Assembly: GCA_963832245.1 (NCBI GenBank)
Contig: CAWHTG010000003.1
Span: 62,001-126,000 of the forward strand
Source of the DNA: JABDBE01 sp963832245
GTDB taxonomy: Bacteria > Acidobacteriota > Terriglobia > Terriglobales > Acidobacteriaceae
Length of the DNA: 64,000 nt
Reading direction: 5' to 3'
Part shown: positions 54,252-63,375 of the stretch, in pieces
Position numbering within the stretch: position 1 is the stretch's first letter
Layout of the letters: each line of letters starts with the position of its first letter
Notes under the pieces: model-generated
The model's input: only the letters and a program-made list of their open reading frames with translations
What the model was told of the DNA's origin: nothing
Database searches by the model: none
Made by a program: the position numbers and the translations under genes

Positions 54252-54378
54252 GGACGAGTCTTCGACCCGTCCAGTCGAGCGCAGCTCGAAGGCTTTTGCT
54301 TTCGTTTCGAGAAAGTCTGAAAAGTACATGAAGAAGCTGCAATCTACATTGGCGCCCCACCGGGTCAAAGACCCGGTG
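54252..54378. repeat. Pair of palindromes upstream of the YmdB-like gene
   Basis: GGACGAGTC/GACCCGTCC (54252-54272, one mismatch) and CACCGGGTC-AAA-GACCCGGTG (54358-54378, 9-bp perfect stem, 3-nt loop) bound 85 bases of non-coding DNA between two minus-strand genes. The related arms (GGGTC/GACCC) suggest one dispersed REP-like element. Confidence 0.55.
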
Positions 54379-54386
54379 CCACACTT

Positions 54387-55973
54387 TCAAGGAACCAGTT
54401 CCGCCGATTTCAGAAAGTCGTAGTTCCCGGGCGGATTCAGCGTCAAATTCTTAACACGCTTCGTATGCACCATCACGTTCTCGAAGTACCACAGGTTGAT
54501 ATAAGGCACGTCTTCGGCCAGGATCTGCTGGATCGCGTTATAAACCTGTCTGCGCGCATTCTGGTCCAGTTCGCCGCGTGCCTGGTCGATCAGCGCATCC
54601 ACGCGCGGGTTGGCGTAGTAGGTTCGATTGGCGCCGTGCGGCGAAAATTTCGCCGAATGAAATACGTACTCAAAGATGTCAGGGTCTTCATTCCCTCCAA
54701 CCCAACGCAAAGAGTGCACTTGATAGGCGCCGCGCGTGATGTCGGAAAAAAAAGTGGCGAACTCGAAAGTCCGAATGTCGAGGGCGACGCCGACATCGCG
54801 CAACTGCTGCTGCACGACGGCAGCTATCAACCGCGGGTTCTCGTCGGTCGAGGTTTTCATGGTGAGATGGAAGCGCACGCCATTCACGGCTGGATATCCG
54901 GCCTGCTCAAGCAATTGCCGCGCCCGATCAGGATTGTAGTCGTAGCGCTGCACATCACCGTTGTACGCCCAACTCTCGGGAGGAAGCAGGCTGTACGCGG
55001 CCCGCGCAAAATCGCGCAGCACATAGTGAATCATCGGCGCTCGGTCGATGGCATACGCCAAAGCCTGCCGCACCCGCACATCTTTAAGGATTGGATCGCG
55101 AGTATTGAACGCTAGATATTGCAGCACCGTGCCCGGAGCGTGCAGGACCTCGAGATTGGCCTCGCGTTCGAGCGCCCGCACCATGTCGCCGGTTAGGGAA
55201 GTGACCGCAATGTCGGCACTGCCCTTGCGCAATTCGAGCGCCCGCGTTGTGGCATCGGGAATCACCGCGAAGCGCACCCGTTTCAGCCGCGCCTTCTCGC
55301 CCCAGTATGCATCGTTGCGTTCGAGGATGACTTCTTTGTCCGGTTCAGCGCTGACGAAACGGAACGGGCCTGAACCGATAGGATGGCGGCTGATCTCCTC
55401 ACCATTGCCGTAGGGAACGATTCCGATTGCGCCATCCGACACATTCCACAACAGAGTCGCGAATGGCTGTTTCAGGTGAAACACGACCGTGAAGTCGTCG
55501 GGCGCGTCGATGTGATCAACGGGTCGATACGCGGCTGCTTTCGTACTGCGAATCTTTCCCTGCAGCAGGGAATCGAAGGTCCACTTCACATCGCGCGAAG
55601 TGAGTGGCCGCCCGTCGTGAAATGTCGCTCCGCGATGCAAGTGGAATATATAGGTGAGAGGGTCGGGGACTTCCCAGCGCTCCGCTAACCCCGGCCGAAC
55701 GTTTAAGTGCTCATCGCGGGTACACAGGTCGTCGAAGAGCAGTTCATCAATCCGCTCAGACTGCGCATCCAGACCAATTCGTGGGTCCAAATTGGTGGGG
55801 CTATTCTCGATGATCATCACCAGCGTGTTGGGATCAGGCTTGCTGGAGCAGGAGAACAACGGAAGAAGCAAGGCGATGGCCACAAGCGATTGGATTCGCA
55901 AAGACCACGTGGGCACCGCCGCCCTCGGCTGTGCATTCGCCGCAATGCGGCGAAAGGATTTCCTCTCACGCAT
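54387..55973 (-). CDS. Peptide/oligopeptide ABC-transporter substrate-binding lipoprotein (SBP family 5)
   Basis: 528 residues. Lipoprotein signal: RIQSLVAIALLLPLFSCSS, cleavage before the Cys near residue 42. The body has the SBP_bac_5 pattern: SPTNLDPRIGLDAQSERI, VPDPLTYIFHLHRGATFHDG, GSGPFRFVSAEPDKEVILER, VRQALAYAIDRAPMI and EYVFHSAKFSPHGANRTYYA. Normally delivers peptides or nickel to a DppBCDF-like permease, none of which is near. ATG at 55973 overlaps the end of anmK by 8 bases and has GGGGAAG about 7 bases upstream. Following nagZ and anmK, uptake of cell-wall peptides is a reasonable guess. Confidence 0.9.
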   Translation of the reverse strand: MRERKSFRRIAANAQPRAAVPTWSLRIQSLVAIALLLPLFSCSSKPDPNTLVMIIENSPTNLDPRIGLDAQSERIDELLFDDLCTRDEHLNVRPGLAERWEVPDPLTYIFHLHRGATFHDGRPLTSRDVKWTFDSLLQGKIRSTKAAAYRPVDHIDAPDDFTVVFHLKQPFATLLWNVSDGAIGIVPYGNGEEISRHPIGSGPFRFVSAEPDKEVILERNDAYWGEKARLKRVRFAVIPDATTRALELRKGSADIAVTSLTGDMVRALEREANLEVLHAPGTVLQYLAFNTRDPILKDVRVRQALAYAIDRAPMIHYVLRDFARAAYSLLPPESWAYNGDVQRYDYNPDRARQLLEQAGYPAVNGVRFHLTMKTSTDENPRLIAAVVQQQLRDVGVALDIRTFEFATFFSDITRGAYQVHSLRWVGGNEDPDIFEYVFHSAKFSPHGANRTYYANPRVDALIDQARGELDQNARRQVYNAIQQILAEDVPYINLWYFENVMVHTKRVKNLTLNPPGNYDFLKSAELVP

Positions 55974-57123
55974 AAGAAATCTTCCCCAAAATCGCGGCCC
56001 TCTTTGCTCCGGTTGCCGAGGGAAGGTTCGACGGCTTCCGATGCCATGTCTGGAAAGCCAGCAGTGCGAATGCCGCGGCTTCCTTGGCCCCCGAGGGCAG
56101 TCCGAACTCGTCGGAGGAGCGAATCTGCAGACCAAGGAGACGCAATTCGTTTGCCAGCATCGCCATTAGAGTTGGATTATTCGCACCGCCGCCGGAAACG
56201 ATGAAATCTCGAAACGTGCCTGGTCGGCGCAGCACGAATCGTCGAAGCGCATCGGCGATGGACTTGGCGGTCAACGCTGTGGCTGTGGCGACGACATCGC
56301 GTTTATCCGCATGCCCGCAACGACGGACGAACGCCTGCGTAAACTCGCGTCCGAATTCTTCGCGTCCCGCAGTCCTTGGTGGTTTGCGGCGAAAGAATGG
56401 CCCACCCAAAATATTGCGGATCACATGGTCGAGTATGACGCCGGAGCCAGCGATTCTCCCATCACGATCGTACGGCTTGCCAAACAACTGCTGGGTGACG
56501 GCATCGATAACCATGTTGCCCGGACCAGTGTCGAAGGCCAGTACCTGACTAGGAGAAGCGCCAGCAGGAATCGCGGTGAAGTTTGCGATTCCGCCGATGT
56601 TCTGCACAATCCGGCCCACACGAGTGTCGCGATACAGAAGAAAGTCGAGGAAGGGAACCAGTGGCGCTCCTTTACCGCCGACAGCCATATCGGCAGGCCG
56701 GAAATCAGAAACCACGGGAACGCCAACGCGTGCAGCCACCACAGCACCCTCGCCAGTTTGCCAAGTGACCGCAAGCTTACGTCCCAAAAACCGAGCAGCC
56801 TCGCCCTGGTGATACAGCGTCTGACCATGACATCCCACAAGCTCTATTTTGAGATGAAAGCGGCGCTGCGTGGCAAGTAGCGCGTCCGCGTAAAGTTCAG
56901 CGAGCAAAAAGTTCAACCTGGCTAAGTCAGCCACGCTGGCATTACTCGAGTTCATCGCCGCCAAGACGGCGCGCCGAACTGGTTTCGGATAAGGATACTC
57001 GGCATGCGCCAGAAGGTGGAGGCCATGCGTCCTCGCCCGACTCGCCGATGAAGCGGATACCCGCACGATCGCAACGTTGATTCCGTCGACGGACGTCCCG
57101 CTCATCACCCCGGCAACGATCAT
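55966..57123 (-). CDS. anmK: Anhydro-N-acetylmuramic acid kinase
   Basis: 385 residues. Signature VAGVMSGTSVDGINVAIVRV at the N-terminus (ATP site), LVGCHGQTLYHQ, TWQTGEGAVVAARVGVPVVS, FRPADMAVGGKGAPLVPFLD, NIGGIANFTAIP and LAFDTGPGNMVIDA. Converts 1,6-anhydro-MurNAc to MurNAc-6-phosphate in peptidoglycan recycling. ATG 57123 overlaps the nagZ stop (ATGA) and has AGGA eight bases upstream. NagZ makes the substrate, so the gene pair fits one pathway. Confidence 0.96.
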   Translation of the reverse strand: MIVAGVMSGTSVDGINVAIVRVSASSASRARTHGLHLLAHAEYPYPKPVRRAVLAAMNSSNASVADLARLNFLLAELYADALLATQRRFHLKIELVGCHGQTLYHQGEAARFLGRKLAVTWQTGEGAVVAARVGVPVVSDFRPADMAVGGKGAPLVPFLDFLLYRDTRVGRIVQNIGGIANFTAIPAGASPSQVLAFDTGPGNMVIDAVTQQLFGKPYDRDGRIAGSGVILDHVIRNILGGPFFRRKPPRTAGREEFGREFTQAFVRRCGHADKRDVVATATALTAKSIADALRRFVLRRPGTFRDFIVSGGGANNPTLMAMLANELRLLGLQIRSSDEFGLPSGAKEAAAFALLAFQTWHRKPSNLPSATGAKRAAILGKISYA

Positions 57124-58229
57124 GCCCGATCCTGCCGTCTTATCGTTGCCAGCCGCACCTGTTCGCTGAACTCCCACAACTGACGTGAAACCTTCTCAAG
57201 TTTCACCGCAATCGGGGGAGGAGTCCGACGCTTCAACTCTTTGGATTTCTTCTTCAACGTGAGCACCCGTGCAATCGATTCCTTGGCACGCCGAGCAAAT
57301 TTCGCATCGCGCTCCACCTCTTTCACCAGCGCTTCGTAGGAACGAATAATGCCTTCCTCGATGTGACAGATCAGGCACAGATCGCCGCCGGCGCGGACGT
57401 GCTCTACCGCGGCTTGCTCAATGGGAGCAGCTTTCAGCACGCCGCCCATCTCGAGGTCATCAGAAACCACAAGACCGCGGTAACCGATCTTCTTACGCAA
57501 AACATCGGTTATCCATTTTTTCGACAAAGAGGCCGGTGTGTGATCGCGAGTCACCGCAGGATAAGCAGCATGGCCGACCAGAACTAAAGGTGATTCGCGC
57601 CGCAACGCACGGTATGGAGCTATGTCTGCCTCCCATAGCTTCTTCCATGGCTTTCCGACATTAGGGAGTTCAAGATGGGTGTCGAGATTCGCTTCGCCGA
57701 GCCCGGGGAAATGTTTGATCGCTCCCAGCACGCCTGCTGAGCCGAGTCCTGCCAGAAATTCGCGCGCGTACCTTGTAACTTCTTTGGGATCGGCAGACAC
57801 CGCACGTGAGCTCATAACATTGCGCGATGCAGCAAGCGCCAGATCGACAAGCGGAGCAAAATCCGTGTTGAAACCTAAGGTCCGGCAAGATTCGCCAATA
57901 ATCTTTCCGTGCTTGCGATAGAGTATGCGATCGCCGGAGGAGAATACATCTGCCGCGGAGGGCGTGGGCCCGGTAACATTGCGAAAGCGATCCACTCGTC
58001 CGCCTTCCATGTCCACACAGGTGAACAAACGCGTGGAGACGCATGATTGGCATTCATTGAGCAACCGGTGAGTCTGCTCTCCACTGGCAATATTGCGCGC
58101 GAAAAGAATCACGCCTGAGGGCTGCAGGCGTGTAAGTAGGGAACGAAGCCGCGGCGACATCTCGGTGCCGTCGAAGCCGATGATGAGCAGTCGACCGATC
58201 TCCCCGGAAATTGACGATGTTTTCTTCAA
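57120..58229 (-). CDS. nagZ: Beta-N-acetylhexosaminidase (NagZ, GH3)
   Basis: 369 residues. GH3 barrel with SGVILFARNIASGEQTHRLL, FTCVDMEGGRVDRFRNVTGP, LGAIKHFPGLGEANLDTHLE (the usual KHFPGHG loop has Leu instead of the second His) and RGLVVSDDLEMGGVLKAAP with the catalytic Asp. Releases GlcNAc from anhydromuropeptides in the cytoplasm. The start is a TTG that overlaps the mutS stop (TTGA), with AGGTGG directly before it. The C-terminus has a lysine-rich stretch (LKKKSKELKRRTPPPIAVKL) not typical of the core enzyme. The His-to-Leu change lies in the loop that carries the general acid/base in NagZ and is worth noting. Confidence 0.9.
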   Translation of the reverse strand: MKKTSSISGEIGRLLIIGFDGTEMSPRLRSLLTRLQPSGVILFARNIASGEQTHRLLNECQSCVSTRLFTCVDMEGGRVDRFRNVTGPTPSAADVFSSGDRILYRKHGKIIGESCRTLGFNTDFAPLVDLALAASRNVMSSRAVSADPKEVTRYAREFLAGLGSAGVLGAIKHFPGLGEANLDTHLELPNVGKPWKKLWEADIAPYRALRRESPLVLVGHAAYPAVTRDHTPASLSKKWITDVLRKKIGYRGLVVSDDLEMGGVLKAAPIEQAAVEHVRAGGDLCLICHIEEGIIRSYEALVKEVERDAKFARRAKESIARVLTLKKKSKELKRRTPPPIAVKLEKVSRQLWEFSEQVRLATIRRQDRA

Positions 58230-60877
58230 TCCACCTGTTTTTTCAATTCCGCCAACAAATTCAGCGCTTCGAGCGGGGTCAAGCGATTCAAGTCCACCTC
58301 GCGCAGTTTTTCCAAAACTGGCTGCGACAGCGGTGTGAAGATTGTGAGTTGAGCCGGAGGGCGGGGACGCAACTCGTCGCTAGCCAATTGCTCGGTCACT
58401 CGTTGTTCTGCGGTTTCATGTTCCGACAAAACTTCACGCGCCCGCTCAATAACTTCATTCGGCAGCCCGGCGAGCTTCGCCACTTCGATTCCGTAGCTGC
58501 GATCGGCCGCGCCTGGTTCTACCTTCCTCAGAAACACAATTCCGCCGGCGGTCTCTTTCACCGATACGTGATAATTCTTCACTCCCGAAAGCCGCTCGGC
58601 CAGCTCCGTCAATTCAAAATAATGTGTGGCGAAAAGGGTTTTGGACCGCATGCGGGCATGAATATATTCGACCGCAGCCCAGGCAATTGCCAATCCATCA
58701 TAAGTGGCGGTGCCACGTCCAACCTCGTCAAGCAGAATGAGTGACCGCGCCGTTGCCGTGTGCAGGATCGCCGCTGTTTCCGTCATCTCCACCATAAACG
58801 TGGAACGTCCGCGTGCCAGGTTGTCGCTCGCGCCGATGCGGGTGAACACGCGATCCACTACGCCCAGTCGTGCCGACGCCGCGGGTACCAATGATCCCAT
58901 CTGCGCCAGAATCACGATCAACGCCGCTTGCCGAAGATAGGTCGATTTACCACCCATGTTTGGACCGGTAAGGACTAGCACCGTGTGTGTAGTCGAGTTT
59001 AGATACAGGTCATTGGGCACAAAGCGCTCATTGCCACCCGCCATTTCCTGCTGCTCAATCACGGGATGCCTTCCGCCTACAATTTCGACATCGGCAGAGT
59101 CGTCAAACTTCGGCCGGCAATAGTTGCGCAAAGCTGCGACGTGTGCCAATCCCGAAAGCACATCTACTTCGGCGAGCGCGAGTGCAGTCTGTCGGATGCG
59201 CCGGGCTTCGCCGGCAATGGCCGAACGCAGTTCTGCGAAAAGGCGCCGCTCGATCTCGACGATCTTTTCCTGCGCATCGAGGATTTTTGACTCATACTCT
59301 TTGAGTTCGGGAGTGGTAAAGCGTTCAGCGTTGACCAGCGTCTGCTTGCGCTCGTAATCGGCGGGAACCAGATGCAGATTAGGTTTGGAGACTTCGAGAT
59401 AATAGCCAAAAATAGAATTGAACTTCACCTTCAGAGAATTGATTCCCGTACGCTGACGCTCGCGTTGCTCGATCTGCGCCAGGAATTGCTTGCTGTTGCG
59501 GCTCAGGTCACGAAGCGCATCAAGTTCTTTGTCCACGCCGCTCTCAATCACACCACCGTCAGCGAGCGAAATGGGGGGTTCGGGAACGATGGTTTTGCCG
59601 ATTCTGTCCCGCAAATCGGCTAGTTCATCGATCGACCCGTGCAGGGTCGTCAGCCGATTGGTCGCGAACCTTGACAACCCAACTCGCAGTTCCGGAATCT
59701 TTCTCAGTGATGCAGCCAGAGCGAGCACGTCTCGGGGATTCGCGGTTTCCAGCGTCACCCGGCTGAGCAAGCGCTCCAGATCAAGAATCCCATCCAGGGC
59801 TCGCCGCAACTCCTCGCGCGCTATGGTTTCGTTGACCTGCGTCTCGACTGCGTCCAACCGAGTATTGATCTCAGTTACTTCGATCGACGGCCGCAGCAAC
59901 CACGAACGCAGCAGACGTTTGCCCATGGGTGTGACTGTCGCGTCGATGGAACGGAACAGAGTCACGCCGACGTCGGTTCCGGCAAACAGAGGCTCGATCA
60001 GTTCCAAATTTCGCACGGTTACCGCGTCGAGCACCAAATAATTCTGCCGTTCGTAGAAACCGACCCGGTCAACATGATCCAAAGTTCCTCGTTGCGTGGA
60101 GCGAACGTAGTACAGAATGGCGCCGGCGGCCGAGGCTGCGGCCGGTTTTCCCGCGAGTCCAAAGCCCTCAAGCGATAGGACGCCAAAATGATTTTCGAGT
60201 AAGGGGATGGCATGGTCGGGCGCGAATACCCAATCATCGAGTGGAGTTTCAGCGAATCCCGCACTACCGCCCATTGGGAGACCAGACGCGCGTGGGCGCC
60301 CCTCCCCACGCGGTCGTTCGTGCTCGAACAACGGAGCCGCCGAGCCATACAACACTTCTTTCGGTCTCAACTGCTGCAATTCTTCCTGGATCCGCTTTCC
60401 AGCGTATTCTCCGCTGAATTCAGTGGCGCGGAATTCGCCAGTTGAGAGATCTAGAGCCGCGAACCCTACTCGATCTCCGGTCTGGGCCACTGCAGCGAGG
60501 AAGTTATTTTCTTCAGAACTCAGCGACGAATCCGCAGCCGTGCCGGGCGTGACCACCCGCGTGACCTCGCGTCGCACTAACTTCTTGGCCACGGAGGGGT
60601 TCTCCATCTGCTCGCAGATTGCCACCTTGAATCCTTTGCGGATGAGCTTGGAAATATATCCTTCGGCGGCGTGATACGGAACGCCGCACATGGGCACGGC
60701 GATGCCTTTTTCTTTGTTGCGGGAGGTAAGTGTGATCTGTAGCTCGCGCGAGGCTAGAACAGCGTCATCAAAAAAAAGCTCGTAAAAATCCCCCAGCCGG
60801 AAAAACAGCAAGGCGCTAGGATGTTCCTTCTTGATAGCGGCGTACTGCCGCATCAGCGGAGTGGACGGCTCGGTCAT
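58226..60877 (-). CDS. mutS: DNA mismatch repair protein MutS
   Basis: 883 residues. Mismatch-recognition domain with FFRLGDFYELFFDDA (Phe-x-Glu), KGIAVPMCGVPYHAAEGYIS, then lever/clamp (TPMGKRLLRSWLLRPSIEVT; KVKFNSIFGYYLEVSKPNLH) and the C-terminal ABC ATPase with LTGPNMGGKSTYLRQ, TFMVEMTETA and LILLDEVGRGTATYDGLAIA. ATG at 60877 starts the typical MTEPSTPLMRQY; the longer frame to 60958 is rejected. The last codons overlap nagZ, so repair and recycling genes share a transcript. Confidence 0.97.
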   Translation of the reverse strand: MTEPSTPLMRQYAAIKKEHPSALLFFRLGDFYELFFDDAVLASRELQITLTSRNKEKGIAVPMCGVPYHAAEGYISKLIRKGFKVAICEQMENPSVAKKLVRREVTRVVTPGTAADSSLSSEENNFLAAVAQTGDRVGFAALDLSTGEFRATEFSGEYAGKRIQEELQQLRPKEVLYGSAAPLFEHERPRGEGRPRASGLPMGGSAGFAETPLDDWVFAPDHAIPLLENHFGVLSLEGFGLAGKPAAASAAGAILYYVRSTQRGTLDHVDRVGFYERQNYLVLDAVTVRNLELIEPLFAGTDVGVTLFRSIDATVTPMGKRLLRSWLLRPSIEVTEINTRLDAVETQVNETIAREELRRALDGILDLERLLSRVTLETANPRDVLALAASLRKIPELRVGLSRFATNRLTTLHGSIDELADLRDRIGKTIVPEPPISLADGGVIESGVDKELDALRDLSRNSKQFLAQIEQRERQRTGINSLKVKFNSIFGYYLEVSKPNLHLVPADYERKQTLVNAERFTTPELKEYESKILDAQEKIVEIERRLFAELRSAIAGEARRIRQTALALAEVDVLSGLAHVAALRNYCRPKFDDSADVEIVGGRHPVIEQQEMAGGNERFVPNDLYLNSTTHTVLVLTGPNMGGKSTYLRQAALIVILAQMGSLVPAASARLGVVDRVFTRIGASDNLARGRSTFMVEMTETAAILHTATARSLILLDEVGRGTATYDGLAIAWAAVEYIHARMRSKTLFATHYFELTELAERLSGVKNYHVSVKETAGGIVFLRKVEPGAADRSYGIEVAKLAGLPNEVIERAREVLSEHETAEQRVTEQLASDELRPRPPAQLTIFTPLSQPVLEKLREVDLNRLTPLEALNLLAELKKQVD

Positions 60878-60983
60878 CTCGGGCGGCTTCGTGCGCGGAT
60901 TATAACAAACCGCAGTCCGTCGCCGCCCGGTGCAAATCCGGGAACCCAGTTGACGCAATTGCGACTAGGTGATCTCCTTGTGC

Positions 60984-61979
60984 ATGGAACTACGCAAGGA
61001 TCCGATCACTCGCTCCTGGGTTATTACCGGCGACGATGCTTCCGATAACGCGCCGCGTTCCGAAGCGTTTTGCCGGTTCTGTCCCGATTCTCGCGAACCC
61101 CCGCAACTCGTCGCCACGATGTCTGGCGTATCCGGAGCGGCCTGGTCGGCGCGCTCTGTCGTCCATCCCACCGCCCTTTACCACATCGAGGGCGAGCCAA
61201 CCCGGCGCGGAGACGGTATCTACGACCGTATGCGCCCGATCGGCGCGCATGAAGTCTTGGTGGAAAATCTCTCGCACGACCGGCACCTATGGAATGCAAA
61301 CGACTCTGAGATCGAACAATTCCTGCTGCTTGCGGCACAGCGCATTCAGGATCTTAAGCGCGACGGGCGTTTCAAATATGTGAGTATCTACAAGGACCAC
61401 GGAAACAGCGCCGGACAGGAATTCGAACACCCCAGTTCGCAGCTTACCGCGACCACCTTCGTGCCTCGCCGCGTACTGTACGAACTGCGCGCCGCCCGCG
61501 AGTATTTTGATACCAAAGAACGGTGCGTTTTCTGCGACATCATTTCCCAGGAAGAGAAGCAAGATCTACGCGTGATCGAGATTCGAGGCGACTTTATTGC
61601 GCTTTGTCCTTACGCACCACGTGTGCCGTACGAGACTTGGATCATGCCGCGCACTCACGAGGCTGCTTTCGAACGCTTCGGACTGAATCGTCCGGGAACG
61701 ATGCGCGACTTAGGCGCGCTGCTGCGACGCACTTTACAGCGAATACGTACGATTACCGAAGATTTCCATCTCGTGTTGCATACTTCGCCCAACAGCCTGC
61801 ACCGCTCGGGAAACCTGGGCTACTGGAAGACGATCGACGAGGATTATCACTGGCACATCGAGATTTTGCCAGTCCTCGCCGCCAAGGCAAAGTCGTATAC
61901 CTTCAAAGAGGTGTATTATTCGCCACTGTCCTCTGAGACCGCGGTCAAGCGGTTGCGGGATGCGAGAATCGAAATTTAA
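60984..61979 (+). CDS. galT: Galactose-1-phosphate uridylyltransferase
   Basis: 331 residues. MELRKDPITRSWVITGDDAS and CRFCPDSREPPQ at the start (zinc Cys), FKYVSIYKDHGNSAGQEFEH then PSSQLTATTFVPRRV (the usual HPHSQ reads HPSSQ), CVFCDIISQE and TIDEDYHWHIEILPVL with the HxH of the active site. Exchanges UMP between UDP-glucose and galactose 1-phosphate. Divergent from mutS with about 100 bases between. ATG 60984 preferred to an upstream GTG. Related ADP-glucose phosphorylases are an alternative because of the HPSSQ variant. Confidence 0.85.
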   Translation: MELRKDPITRSWVITGDDASDNAPRSEAFCRFCPDSREPPQLVATMSGVSGAAWSARSVVHPTALYHIEGEPTRRGDGIYDRMRPIGAHEVLVENLSHDRHLWNANDSEIEQFLLLAAQRIQDLKRDGRFKYVSIYKDHGNSAGQEFEHPSSQLTATTFVPRRVLYELRAAREYFDTKERCVFCDIISQEEKQDLRVIEIRGDFIALCPYAPRVPYETWIMPRTHEAAFERFGLNRPGTMRDLGALLRRTLQRIRTITEDFHLVLHTSPNSLHRSGNLGYWKTIDEDYHWHIEILPVLAAKAKSYTFKEVYYSPLSSETAVKRLRDARIEI

Positions 61980-61987
61980 GTGTAGGC

Positions 61988-62005
61988 GCGAGCGTCCTCG
62001 CTCGT
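61988..62005. repeat. Small GC-rich hairpin after galT
   Basis: CGAGCG (61989-61994) and CGCTCG (61999-62004) with a 4-nt loop, flanked by a G-T pair, 9 bases past the galT stop. It resembles dispersed palindromes seen elsewhere in the window and has no T-run. Confidence 0.4.
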
Positions 62006-62040
62006 GCAGTTGCGCGTAAGACCCAATGACCATCCGCCGC

Positions 62041-62388
62041 ATGAAAACCTATACCGGTGGGCAGGGATATGTTTACCAGTATTACTTCGTGGGAAAACGC
62101 GCGGCGATGACAAATTCGTTGGAAGCCGCTGCTGCCGAATACATTTTCGACGTTACTTCCGATCGGAAGACGACTTTCGCGGTCAGCGTTTTCCTTCTGG
62201 AGCACGCCACAAGAGATTGGGCAGCAAGCCACAATCGTTCCCTCACGGAGGCCGAACAATACGGGGCGGTCAAGATGCGTCTATTCAAGGCTTTCGACGA
62301 GGTCGAGAATATGATGGGGGACGGCCGACGCCTCGTCATTAACGGTCAAATTCTTGAGCAACTTCTGACCGCGTTGGGCATCGATTGA
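62041..62388 (+). CDS. Conserved-looking hypothetical protein
   Basis: 115 residues from ATG 62041; ATG 62026 would add five. MKTYTGGQGYVYQYYFVGKR, EYIFDVTSDRKTTFAVSVFL and EAEQYGAVKMRLFKAFDEVE give a mixed beta/alpha soluble protein with no signal or membrane segment. I associate the pattern with hypothetical proteins of Acidobacteria but cannot name a family or a role. It lies downstream of galT in the same direction. Confidence 0.65.
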   Translation: MKTYTGGQGYVYQYYFVGKRAAMTNSLEAAAAEYIFDVTSDRKTTFAVSVFLLEHATRDWAASHNRSLTEAEQYGAVKMRLFKAFDEVENMMGDGRRLVINGQILEQLLTALGID

Positions 62389-62433
62389 TAACGAGACTAA
62401 CGGGGATACTTCGGTGAACTTCCTCGGCCACTT

Positions 62434-62449
62434 TGTGATCAGCGTCACA
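62434..62449. promoter_or_regulatory. CRP/FNR-type operator
   Basis: TGTGA-N6-TCACA, the exact CRP consensus dyad. Its centre lies about 69 bases before the transcription start predicted from the -10 box at 62499, close to the classic class I activator position. A further TGTGA half-site follows at 62456-62460. Confidence 0.5.
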
Positions 62450-62498
62450 ATAAGGTGTGATCGTCTGAACTGCCGGCTGCTCCATTCACAGGGCAGAC

Positions 62499-62504
62499 TA
62501 TAAT
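62499..62504 (+). promoter_or_regulatory. -10 box of the ccsA-hemA transcript
   Basis: TATAAT, a perfect -10 hexamer, 55 bases before the ccsA ATG. No good -35 hexamer is found 16-18 bases upstream, which would fit an activator-dependent promoter using the palindrome at 62434-62449. Confidence 0.45.
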
Positions 62505-62559
62505 CACTCAAGCGGTTGGGAGAGGATGCCCGAACCCGCCTGGGACGGTAGATTAAGTT

Positions 62560-63375
62560 ATGCCCATACTTTGGCTGCGAGTTGCGTTGGGTTGCTATGC
62601 CGTCGGTCTGCTGTACGCGCTGGTGGCGCTAACCCGCACCAGCGACCTGCTGAACAAGATCGCCTTGCACGCAGCTTATCTTGGGATGGTCTTCCATTTC
62701 GTTTCCCTCACCGATTCCATCCTCCTCACGGGTCAAATCACACTGGCCTCCGTGCACAATGCTGAATCTGTACTAGGTTTCCTGATCATGGTCGTATTCA
62801 TGCTCGTGTACCTGGTGTACCAAACCACTTCTCCGGGCATTGTTGTTTTTCCTCTTGTCTTTCTGCTTACCTTCGTTGCCGCAACCGGCCAGCAGCCATT
62901 TCTGTTTACCTCTCCAGGGTTGCGGACGGGCTGGCTGTTTGCCCATATTGCGCTGATCTTCACCGGCTATGCGGCGCTGATATTGAGCTTTGGCGCCAGC
63001 CTGCTTTACCTCATCCAGGAGCGTTCCTTAAAATCGAAGAAGTCGGGCGGATTTCTCTCACGCCTGCCCGCACTCGAAGTGATCGACGAGATTGGATTCC
63101 GATCGTTGCTGCTCGGCTTTCCCTTTATGACGCTGGGTCTGATCGCGGGTACGGTTGTCGCTCAATCGACCTTTGGACGCGTGGATCTCCTTGACCCTAA
63201 GATTTTGCTCTCTATCCTGATGTGGGTCGTATACCTGATCCTGCTCTACACCCGCTGGAGCGCGGGATGGCGGGGCCGACGCGCCGCCTATCTGGCCGCC
63301 GGAGCATTTGTTTTTGCCATCATCGCATGGGCGGCCAATTACTTCAGCGCGATTCACAGGTTCGCACAGTCATGA
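62560..63375 (+). CDS. ccsA: Cytochrome c assembly protein (CcsA/HemX-like)
   Basis: 271 residues, eight hydrophobic helices. HAAYLGMVFHFVSLTDSILL, VHNAESVLGFLIMVVFMLVY, GWLFAHIALIFTGYAALILS, FGASLLYLIQERSLK and GLIAGTVVAQ are the CcsA/HemX pattern, with conserved His for haem handling. The usual WGxxWxWDP-type motif is only partly kept (AQSTFGRVDLLDPKILLSIL), so it may be HemX-like, a membrane protein that affects glutamyl-tRNA reductase, rather than a haem exporter. It overlaps hemA by the sequence ATGA, which supports the HemX view. Confidence 0.82.
   Translation: MPILWLRVALGCYAVGLLYALVALTRTSDLLNKIALHAAYLGMVFHFVSLTDSILLTGQITLASVHNAESVLGFLIMVVFMLVYLVYQTTSPGIVVFPLVFLLTFVAATGQQPFLFTSPGLRTGWLFAHIALIFTGYAALILSFGASLLYLIQERSLKSKKSGGFLSRLPALEVIDEIGFRSLLLGFPFMTLGLIAGTVVAQSTFGRVDLLDPKILLSILMWVVYLILLYTRWSAGWRGRRAAYLAAGAFVFAIIAWAANYFSAIHRFAQS

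Noticed and set aside
53406..54368. A longer start for the YmdB-like phosphodiesterase
   Set aside because: The extra 57 residues translate palindromic repeat DNA, and the family begins at RILFIGD, which matches the GTG at 54197.
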